Positions 1 to 7,019 of a stretch of DNA of 12,135 bases are shown here, in pieces. A program made the translations under genes and the position numbers. The stretch's first letter is position 1. Each line of letters opens with the position of its first letter. Location: assembly GCA_002751075.1 (NCBI GenBank), contig NAOQ01000975.1:1-12135 (forward strand), read 5' to 3'. This stretch comes from Ichthyophonus hoferi. Taxonomy: Eukaryota; Opisthokonta; Ichthyosporea; Ichthyophonida; Ichthyophonidae. The notes beneath the pieces are model-generated. The model did no database searches. It was not told where the DNA came from and saw nothing but the letters and a program-made list of their open reading frames with translations.

Positions 1-345
1 TGTAATCGTATCGTAATGGTAACATAATAACAAAACAACTACTAAATTTCTTTCATTTACAGTACAATACAACCTAATATTACTCTATTTAGGCGCTATA
101 TATTTTAATAACTCCAATCCGTAAACAATAAATTTAAGCAAACATGCCATAATATTAAGATATTAATAACAATACAAATATAACAACAACAATAATAATA
201 ATAATAACAACAACAACAACAGCAATAACAACAACAACGACAACAACAATAACAATAACAATAATAATAACAACAATAACAATAATACTGTAATCGCAAT
301 GGTAACATAATAACAGAGCAACTATTAACTTTCTTTCACTACTAC
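1..345. repeat. Direct repeat pair flanking an AAC/AAT triplet tract
   Basis: Two diverged copies of a roughly 55-base sequence lie at about 1-59 and 289-345. Both contain the core AATGGTAACATAATAAC, followed by a CAACTA-type stretch and TTTCTTTCA. The first copy carries a short extra segment near its start. Between them, about 176-288 is a trinucleotide-like tract of AAC, AAT and ACG units. The arrangement suggests local duplication around a microsatellite. Neither strand shows a credible gene: the long open frames here are only the cysteine/tyrosine-rich or valine/isoleucine-rich translations of the triplet tract. Confidence 0.75.
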
Positions 346-580
346 TGCTAGTATTACGAATATCACTTTGTAATATCACTACTACCAATGTAACATCTAT
401 GCAAAATTGCTATACAGGCAATTACAGGAATTGGTTCTGTCTTATTATTAATTATTTGTAATACATTATATATAATATATTTGGGGGGCGCGCATGATAA
501 GGACACGTAGGCACAGTATTCCATGCTTCATATGGCGTCTATTTATAATTTAATGTGAATTATACTAAAACATATAAATC
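346..580 (+). other. 5' flank of the ATXN7L3-like gene
   Basis: This non-coding stretch leads to the proposed start codon at 581. A TATA-like run near 466-480 is followed by a short GC-rich patch (GGGGGGCGCGC, about 483-493) that stands out in AT-rich sequence and could mark the promoter or transcription start. A short upstream frame beginning ATGATAAGG lies just after the patch, and its frame ends before 581. No factor site is recognisable, so a promoter role is only inferred from position and composition. Confidence 0.3.
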
Positions 581-3500
581 ATGAACATGGGCACAGGGGA
601 GGAAGAAGGCCTGGAGGCAAGGTAGTTATGGGAGAGGGAGAGATGGGGAGAGGGTGTAAGAATATACATAGTAGGATAAGATGGTGATGAGTAAATGTAT
701 ATATGTGTGATTATTTACATATTCATATTCATATTCATATGTACTATACTGTACTATACTATATTATATTGTATTATACTATACTATACTATACTATACT
801 GTACTATACTATATTATATTATACTATACTATACTATACTATACTATACTATACGATACGATACTATACTATATCATACGAGACTATACTATACTATACT
901 ATACTATACTATACTATGCTATACTATATTGTACTTTACTTTACTTTACTTTACTATACTATATTATATTACACTATACTCTATTATACTATACTATATA
1001 TACACTCTATTAATATTTATCAACAATACTTGATGGAATGAAACAAACCTAAAATTTTAAAATAGTCAGATGACCCAATCATAATCAGAAAGAGGTATGA
1101 ATTAAAATGGATATACTGATGTAAGCTATACATATATTTACAGCAAATACGATGCCTTAGTGGAGAAAGTAAGCCAGCGGATTGGTGAATTAAAAAGAAT
1201 CAGCCAATTAGCTACGAGCGTTAAAGAGGGGATGAAAGATGTCGATAGTCAGACAAGATGGGTATGTCTATATATGGATATATATAATTGTAAATAATAG
1301 TACGTATGTATGGATATATACAATTGTACAATTTTAGTTATCATGTAATTTATTGTGTTGTGTTGTATTGTATTGTATTGCATTGTATTGTATTGTATAT
1401 TATATTGTATTGTATTTTATTATAGTATATTGCATTGCATTATATTGTATTGTATTGTATGTATTGGATTGGATTGGATTACATTGTATTGTATTATATT
1501 GCATTATATTATAATATATTGCATTGTATTGTTTTGTGACGTGTTGTATTTTATTATATAGAACTCTGTTGTACTGTACTATATTTGATTATATCACACC
1601 CATTCTATTCTGGCCTATCATATCACACTTTAATATTTAATCCTTCTCTTTTATAGGCTATTGAAATCCTAGGGGAACTGTCAGACGAGTTGACATTGGA
1701 AGTTGGGTATGGTTACCATAGAAAGCTCAAATTAGGATTGGTCTGTGCGGTGTGCCAGCCTGGATGTGGACATTTTGGTTGGTGGATATAAATAGATTTA
1801 TATATTTATCTATATATCTATCTATATACGTATATGTGTGAATTATTATGGGTATGCTTGTATGTCTATCTTTCTCTTTCTCCTTCTCCCTCTTCCTCTC
1901 TTCCCTTTCTAACATTAAACTTCCGCCACTCAACCACCAATCATCAGTAACAGTTAATAGACCAGGGGTTGATTTATATGGTCAGAAATCAGGTGGCAAC
2001 CCATCCCATACATTCCCCTGCAATCATTGTGGTCAGACTGTGGCTGGATCACGGTATACGTCACACCTTGAGAAGTGTATGGGCATGGGAAGGAGCTCCT
2101 CTCGATTGGCTAGGAGGTGCGTTTAAAATGCATTTAAAATCACTTTAAATTGGTTTTTTGAATGTAGTTGAATGAAGTTTTCTTTTTCGTTGATTGATTA
2201 TATGTTATTATTTTACAGTGTATTGTATTGTAGTATACTATATTATACTATACTATACTATACCATACCATACCATACCATACCATACCATACCATACTA
2301 TACCGTACTATCTTATACTATCCTCTCCTCTCCTCTTCCACACTCACCCCTTCCCTCCCCTACATTTAGACGTATAATACCACATATAGACTCTGAATCA
2401 GACGATATTGACTACGATGAGGACGATGGTCTATACAGTGATTCCAATAGAAGAAAGAGACAGAAGGTAGGGGTTTTTACACTGTAAATTTGAAAAATTG
2501 CTTATAAGGTTGACGTTTATTTTGTAAATTACTTAGATGTTGTGTCTGTATTGTAACTTGATTGGTAATTTGCATTTTAACTTGTCAATTGTTATATTCC
2601 GTGTGGTTTTATATTGTAACTTAGTGTTTTTTAAACTCTATTTTATGATTAATATTGTAAACTAAAGAAATGGTAATGGTGTAATTGAGGATAGGTAGGC
2701 AATAGTGTGTTTTAATTGGGTGTTTTTTAATTTTTAATTTTAATAGATAGATATATCCTTACTCGAACCTTAACTTATAATTTATTCATCCAGTCTAATC
2801 GTTATATTCATTATAATATAATATAATATATAATACAATTTACTATTATGCTATATTTTTATATCAGTATCATTATCATTCCAGTATAGGTTGTTCATTG
2901 GTTAATCTGACCTCACAATATTTCCTTATATAGGGTGCCTCTCCTAAAAAGTACAAACAAACGAAACTGAGACCTGGTATGTCTATATATAGTCATTTGT
3001 TTAAATTGATTTGATACTATAGTATATTGTTTTGTATTATATTATATTATATTATATTATGCTATATTCCATTACATTACATGTTGTATTATATTATATT
3101 TTAGTATATTATGCTATATCCTACCATACTCTTTTCTATTAGTCTAAAATCCAACCAATCCCAGCTAACCCTTAAAGTTTCCTCTATAGATTCAGCCAAT
3201 CCTACGCGATTATCTGTACCTAAAACAACTACCTCTAAAAGGGGTACGCCAACCAGCGACGACATTAAAATTTATAGTGAGATGGAGCTGAGAGAGCATT
3301 TTACCCAGGTATATATAGGGAGAGGCAGAGATTGGTGGATAGATATATTAGATTGGATTGGATTAGCTTGGATTGGATTAGATTAGATAGATATCTGACA
3401 TTTTTTATTTTTCATTTTATAAATTATTATATTACATTACACTATTACACTATTGTACTATTGTACCATTATACTACTATGCTATTATACCATCATACCA

Positions 3501-4824
3501 CTGTATTATATTTTTAACACCTAGATATCATTGGTCTACACAGTATTGCTGGGTCCTCTCGGCCAATACAGGCAAGCCTTGTACCAAGAGTCCTAAGTGT
3601 CCGTTACATGACGATAATGCGAGGAGGAAGATTAGGGAGGAGTATAATATAGGTATGTATATATAGGTATGTTTATATAGGTATAGTAATATAGGTATGT
3701 TTATATAGGGATAGTAATATAGGTATGTATATATAGGTATGTTTATAAAGGTATAGTAATATAGGTATGTATATATAGGTATGTTTATAAAGGTATAGTA
3801 ATATAGGTATGTTTATATAGGTAGAGTAATATGGGTACGTATATATAGGTATATTTATATAGGTATAGTAATATAGGTATGTATATATAGGTAGAGTATG
3901 CAGTATAGTATATAGGTATAGTATATAGTATATAGGTATATTATATAGGTATAGTATAGCATAGCATAAGAATAGGAACAGGTATAGGTTACTATACTGT
4001 ACTATACTATTTTATATTTTATAATATACTATACTATGCCATCTATCCTACCCTCTCCTATACTAACTCCCATATATCCTACCGCACCTAGCCCTACCTT
4101 TACACCCTTCTCGGCCTCACTCTAAACTTGGTCGTCGCCCTAAAGCCAAGGGAAAGGCCCCTATTGGTGAATATGAGAAAGGATATAAAGATAGTGCAAG
4201 GTATGGGTTAATTACTGTGTTAATTACTGGTAATTAATTAGTAATTAACTACTTAAGGCAGTTATAGGATGGGTATGAAGATATTACCAATTATTAGATA
4301 ATTATTGTGAGTTAATTGTTGGTAATTAATTAGTAATTAACTACTTAAGACATCTATAGAAAGGGTATAAAAATATTATTAATTATGGGTCTTCTTCCCC
4401 CTCTCCCTCTCCCTATACAAGCTTACTGACTCATGATTTCCCTGGCAGTCTATTGGAGATCCCTATCTCACCCAATGAATATGTCGGTAAGAACCATCTT
4501 CACTAATAATAGAGGCAGAAATTTTAATGCTTTTAGTTCTTAATCTTGCTTGGTCTATTTGACGCTATCCTGGGATATAGTTACTTATAAGGTCTTTAAT
4601 GGCTACTCTTATTATTATTTCTGGTATATAGGTATATATTGGTATAATATAATATAATATAGTATAATATAATATAACATCATATAATAACATTTGATAT
4701 AATGCAATCATGTCTGTATACCACAACCTACACTAATTCACTACAATGTAATCTAATCAAACTTTAATCTATCTTTATATTAGATGTGGATGGTGAAGGA
4801 GATGATACAAGCGATTATCGGTGA
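581..4824 (+). CDS. ATXN7L3: ATXN7L3/SGF11-like subunit of the SAGA deubiquitinase module (11 exons)
   Basis: Inferred coding exons are 581-621, 1144-1261, 1657-1777, 1948-2116, 2370-2466, 2934-2976, 3190-3308, 3544-3652, 4092-4200, 4422-4486 and 4784-4824. All introns are GT-AG, every phase agrees, and the 1032 bases end at TGA, giving 343 residues. Human ATXN7L3 is of similar length. Residues 1-53 are a charged helical extension. Residues 54-94 match the SGF11 N-terminal region, which binds ENY2 in known complexes. The zinc finger ligands are C118, C121, H133 and C137, followed by the basic GMGRSSSRLARR segment. An acidic then lysine-rich linker (151-196) precedes a SCA7 domain with C238, C249, C255 and H258. 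In known complexes this protein activates the USP22/Ubp8 deubiquitinase on nucleosomal H2B in the nucleus. SGF11 finger plus SCA7 in one chain is the animal ATXN7L3 arrangement; yeast Sgf11 lacks SCA7. Exon 1 is the least certain exon, chosen for frame, phase and its GT donor; M44 is an alternative start. Confidence 0.88.
622..1143 (+). repeat. Intron 1 with (ATACT)n pentamer microsatellite
   Basis: After the donor there is a purine-rich GGGAGAGGGAGAG tract (about 631-657), then a long imperfect ATACT pentamer array at about 738-1000 with variant units such as GTACT, ATATT and TTACT. The array stays open in several frames as tyrosine/isoleucine/leucine-rich peptides because a period of 5 can avoid stops; it is not coding. 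Nothing else is seen before the acceptor at 1141-1143. Confidence 0.85.
1262..1656 (+). repeat. Intron 2 with (TATTG)n pentamer microsatellite
   Basis: From about 1347 to 1560 the intron is an imperfect TATTG/TATTA pentamer array that includes a small GGATT block near 1465-1485. The first ~80 bases carry two similar GGATATATA(T/C)AATTGTA-type units around 1270-1335. The acceptor is CTTTTATAG. There is no coding potential apart from repeat-derived open frames. Confidence 0.8.
1948..2116 (+). CDS. ATXN7L3: Exon 4: SGF11-type zinc finger
   Basis: This exon encodes residues 95-149 of the ATXN7L3-like protein. It contains VNRPGVDLYGQ, equivalent to the QPGLDIFGQ stretch of human ATXN7L3, and then the finger with spacing C-x2-C-x11-H-x3-C. 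The downstream LEKCMGMGRSSSRLARR is nearly diagnostic for the family; its arginines contact the nucleosome acidic patch in known structures. The acceptor follows a long CT-rich tract (about 1862-1921), and the donor is AG|GTGCGT. Confidence 0.95.
2205..2345 (+). repeat. TACTA/TACCA pentamer tract in intron 4
   Basis: The intron between exons 4 and 5 contains TACTA units that grade into TACCA units (about 2228-2320) and then a CTCTC-rich stretch (2321-2360) that forms the 3' splice-site pyrimidine tract before the AG at 2368-2369. The smooth change from TACTA to TACCA units suggests repeat turnover within the array. Confidence 0.75.
2467..2933 (+). other. Intron 5, mostly unique AT-rich sequence
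   Basis: This intron lacks an obvious array. It holds three loose copies of ATTGTAA(C/A)(T/C) around 2550-2660 and a TATAA run near 2815-2830. No exon, structure or gene is evident. The donor AAG|GTAGGG and acceptor TATATAG fit the phases of exons 5 and 6. Confidence 0.6.
3028..3120 (+). repeat. TATTA pentamer tract in intron 6
   Basis: Short runs of TATTA/TATAT units lie in the intron between exons 6 and 7, interrupted by GCTATATTCC and TTACA variants. This is another instance of the period-5 microsatellites in this window. It does not overlap the splice sites. Confidence 0.65.
3341..3390 (+). repeat. GGATT/GGATTA pentamer tract in intron 7
   Basis: A short GGATT-type repeat (GATTGGATTGGATTAG and variants) sits just after exon 7. 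The rest of the intron to 3543 holds TACTAT/TACCAT units and the two competing acceptors at 3524 and 3543. Confidence 0.65.
3544..3652 (+). CDS. ATXN7L3: Exon 8: SCA7 zinc-binding domain
   Basis: This exon encodes YCWVLSANTGKPC and then TKSPKCPLHDD, giving C-x10-C-x5-C-x2-H, the SCA7 pattern shared by ataxin-7 and its relatives. The start at 3544 (after TCTACACAG) is set by phase: the previous exon ends in phase 0 and only this acceptor keeps the SCA7 frame. A second AG at 3523-3524 has a better pyrimidine tract but would shift the frame. The donor AG|GTATGT is the first unit of a minisatellite made of similar motifs. Confidence 0.93.
3653..3965 (+). repeat. Minisatellite of splice-donor-like AGGTATGT units in intron 8
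   Basis: Starting at the true donor of exon 8, the intron is a minisatellite with units of about 14 and 27-43 bases built from AGGTATGTATATAT, AGGTATGTTTATAT and AGGTATAGTAATAT. Reading directly, the octamer AGGTATGT occurs nine times between 3651 and 3882, and further copies carry one change (AGGTATAG, GGGTACGT, AGGTAGAG). Each AGGTATGT is a good match to the eukaryotic 5' splice site, so the array looks like amplification of the donor end of the intron. The remainder to 4091 is TATAC-rich sequence and the acceptor. Confidence 0.85.
4220..4391 (+). repeat. 91-bp tandem duplication in intron 9
   Basis: Unit 1 begins at 4220 and unit 2 at 4311, a period of 91. Both share GGTAATTAATTAGTAATTAA, then CTACTTAAG and a diverged TATAG-AGGGTAT stretch. 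The TAATTA-rich core is nearly palindromic. The second unit is incomplete and runs into the CCCTCT pyrimidine tract before exon 10. Confidence 0.8.
4487..4783 (+). other. Intron 10
   Basis: The last intron of the ATXN7L3-like gene begins GTAAGA and ends TATATTAG. It contains a TATAA pentamer run at about 4640-4690. No other feature is seen. It joins exon 10 in phase 1 to the 41-base terminal coding exon. Confidence 0.7.
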
Positions 4825-5732
4825 AATAGTATGTGTGATTTTGATCTTATCAGAGCTGGCCTCTGTCTACAGGGATGCTTTTGGTAGAATGATTTGCTTT
4901 TCATTGTTTCTGTTTTTATGGCTAATTGTTGACTGGTTTATTATCAGGGATATCTATTGCCTAGTTACTTATGAAGGCTGATAAACACATAATTATATTT
5001 CATAATTGGGAATGATCTCAATTTTTATTGGAGGAGTGTTAATAATATCTTGTATAAAAACATTTATTGTTCATGTTGTATTGTACCTCTAAATATTCAG
5101 TAGCGTTTACAATAAGGTTTTAATTAGTAGTTTAGAGTTAGATATTAATTAATGACAATTAATTGATTACATGAAGTCATTAATTTTATTTAATTAAGAC
5201 TAGATGTTTAGTGCAGCCTAGCATGTGAATTTACTGTGGTTTAGTATATAGTGTTGATCATTGGCATTTAATCACACATGGTGATTTATGATACATACAA
5301 GATACATGGCAACCAGAATGATTCTTTGGATAATTATTGGATAATATGTTGATAACAGTTAGGTAGAACCCCTGATTGAGATATTCATTTATCTCAAATG
5401 ATTATAACCTGGCCAACTGGTATTGACCTGGACCAACAACTATATAACCAGTAATGACAAATTTAGTCTGAATACTGATTTACATAGTGTAAAATAATAA
5501 AAATATCATAAAAAATACATTATTCAACTATATATTATACAATAATAAATTATCTACCATAACATTTTGCAATGCTACACTCTATACAATGCCATTATAT
5601 ATACTACAACACACCAATAATGGTACACTATACAATAATACACTATACAATAATACATTATATACCATAATAAACTATATAATAATTTTCTATATACCAA
5701 AACACATCATATAAAACTGCACTGTACAATTG
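4825..5732. other. 3' flank and AT-rich intergenic sequence
   Basis: This must contain the 3' untranslated end of the ATXN7L3-like gene, but no AATAAA lies soon after the stop codon; the first clear AATAAA-type sequences are around 5494 and beyond, so the cleavage site is not resolved. A small hairpin (TTGAGAT ... ATCTCAA) lies near 5376-5398. From about 5520 to 5700 there are loose repeats of ACTATACAATAATAC. No gene is recognisable on either strand. Confidence 0.5.
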
Positions 5733-5814
5733 TCTGCCATTAGAGGTGATTAACACAGTACATAGGAGAGATATCTGTTATTAGAGGTGGTTAACACAGT
5801 ACATAGGAGAGATA
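5733..5814 (+). repeat. 41-bp tandem duplication
   Basis: Two adjacent 41-base units (5733-5773 and 5774-5814) share GGTTAACACAGTACATAGG-type sequence with only three differences, so the duplication looks recent relative to other repeats here. It ends 27 bases before the left end of the MITE-like element. No coding role is seen. Confidence 0.85.
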
Positions 5815-5841
5815 TATATAAACCTACTGTACCTAGAATTA

Positions 5842-6056
5842 CAGGGGTTCCCAGAAATAAATGGACAAATCCCAACAAAGATAGACTTCAATTATAAGAA
5901 ATGTATGTAAAAAATACAATTCCTCTGGTGAAAATAGCAAAAGTGTAAATTTCTTATAATTTCCTATGTATTATTCTATTTCGTTTGTTTTCCTTGTTTT
6001 TTTCTCTCAAAAAGTTCATTTATTTTTTGAAATTTTCCGTTTATTTCTAGGAACCC
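5842..6056. mobile_element. MITE-like element with about 30-bp terminal inverted repeats and TA flanks
   Basis: The left end reads CAGGGGTTCCCAGAAATAAA; the right end, read on the other strand, begins GGGTTCCTAGAAATAAACGG. Aligned from GGG inward, 18 of the first 20 bases match, and similarity fades after about 30. TA dinucleotides lie outside both ends (5840-5841 and 6057-6058), as expected of a Tc1/mariner-pogo target duplication; the right end seems to have lost the first bases of the terminal repeat. An inner perfect 13-base inverted pair (5890-5902 and 5949-5961) adds to the fold. At 215 bases with no open frame, it is non-autonomous. The superfamily call rests on the CAGGGG terminus and TA flanks and is tentative. 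Confidence 0.7.
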
Positions 6057-6345
6057 TAAAAATGTAAGTCAGTCATAGCTTCAGCAACAAAATTGGAATC
6101 TGTAGATAAATAGAAACTATGGGTACAACTCTCCTGTGATACCAGTGAATAGGACAAGCCAAGAAACCTTGTAAAGGTTATTGACATGAGCTTGAGTGAA
6201 GCAGAAAACAGACATTCTATGTCTATAGATAGTGAAGCCAAATCTATAGATACTAGCATAGATTCTGACACCTCTGAATCTTGGATTGATTGAAGATTGT
6301 CAGAACATTTGCAAATTTGTATGACAACATTGGGCTCACTATAGG
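6056..6345 (-). pseudogene. Ambiguous coding-like segment beside the MITE (possible terminal exon or decayed gene)
   Basis: On the minus strand an uninterrupted frame of about 94 codons begins just after a CT-rich tract and AG at 6340-6339 and ends at a stop whose bases overlap the MITE terminus and its TA flank. On the plus strand, roughly 6060-6291 also reads like protein (for example KVIDMSLSEAENRHSMSIDS and DSDTSESWID), but with about two in-frame stops. I recognise neither product. It could be a last exon of an unknown minus-strand transcript, a decayed plus-strand gene whose bias keeps the other strand open, or chance. It is separate from the flavoprotein gene, which ends at 6871. Confidence 0.3.
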
Positions 6346-6870
6346 TTTAGAGTGAGCAGGGAGAAGGAGAGGGAGAGACAGATATAATGGATTGGGTTTG
6401 CTAAAGGAAATAATAACTTATAGTCAGGATATAATACTGTAAGATAGGCTCTAGTTGGACCTGATATAATATAATATAATTTATCATACCATCTATATAT
6501 GTTAAATTATTTTATTCTATTATTTACATCATATTTACCTAAAATACAATGAACCAGTCATTGAACCAAGTTAAATATCAATTCACTATAATACAAAATC
6601 AACCAATGATTAGTGTAGTGAACATTAAAGATAAGCTAATGTTATAGTTTAATTAAAATGTGCGAATTAAACAACTAGAATAAAAATTTGAACATATCAG
6701 TAATCAATCATTGGCCATTCAAACCCAATTGGAAGTCTTCGTAAAATATCCTTCGAGTGTAAATATTGCCAAAAAATAAAAGAAATAATAAACTTGAATT
6801 TAAAGTTTACAAATCAACAATCATTCAAGCAAAATCTTACGTGTTAACTGTTTTACGAGCAATTAATTAA
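6346..6870. other. Intergenic tail region of the flavoprotein gene
   Basis: This AT-rich stretch contains the 3' end of the minus-strand flavoprotein transcript. Minus-strand ATTAAA and AATAAA candidates lie near 6648 and 6507, but I cannot choose between them. A GGGAGAAGGAGAGGGAGAG tract at about 6359-6377 is the complement of the CT-rich tracts used at several minus-strand acceptors. A TATAA run is at about 6460-6480. No gene is seen between 6390 and 6870. Confidence 0.45.
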
Positions 6871-7019
6871 TTAGGCCATAACCAGCCCTAACATGGTAAG
6901 GATGCTCAGAATACTACTAGTGATAAAGATAAAGATGGCGCCAATAAGGTGCTTCATTAAGGTTATGTTGCCAGGCACTGGTGTGCGGGACACCTTCTTC
7001 CAAGGGCGAGATGGGGCAC
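6871..7019 (-). CDS. Exon 8: C-terminal tail with predicted membrane helix
   Basis: The exon follows a very long CT-rich tract (7023-7128 on the minus strand) and TGCTAG. The phase-1 join to exon 7 gives AEALG-APSRPWKKV, where the PW residue pair continues the homologous segment. The last ~25 residues (HLIGAIFIFITSSILSILTM and on to the end) form one hydrophobic helix with basic residues before it, typical of a tail anchor. If exon 7 were not spliced here, the protein would stop seven codons later without the tail. Confidence 0.8.

Noticed and set aside
105-388. Cysteine/tyrosine-rich and valine/isoleucine-rich frames on the minus strand
   Set aside because: They come from the AAC/AAT triplet tract; there is no start context, splice logic or protein-like composition.
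695-1041. Two overlapping 112-codon open frames on the plus strand
   Set aside because: They are translations of the ATACT pentamer array in intron 1 (tyrosine, isoleucine, leucine repeats) and are open in more than one frame only because the units lack stops.
3653-3965. CRISPR-like array
   Set aside because: The repeated units are contiguous and diverged, with no constant-length unique spacers, and they sit inside an intron of a eukaryotic gene.
4784-4981. 65-codon plus-strand frame starting MWMVKEM
   Set aside because: It overlaps the terminal exon of the ATXN7L3-like gene in a different frame; the phase-consistent reading ends at TGA 4822-4824 with DGEGDDTSDYR.
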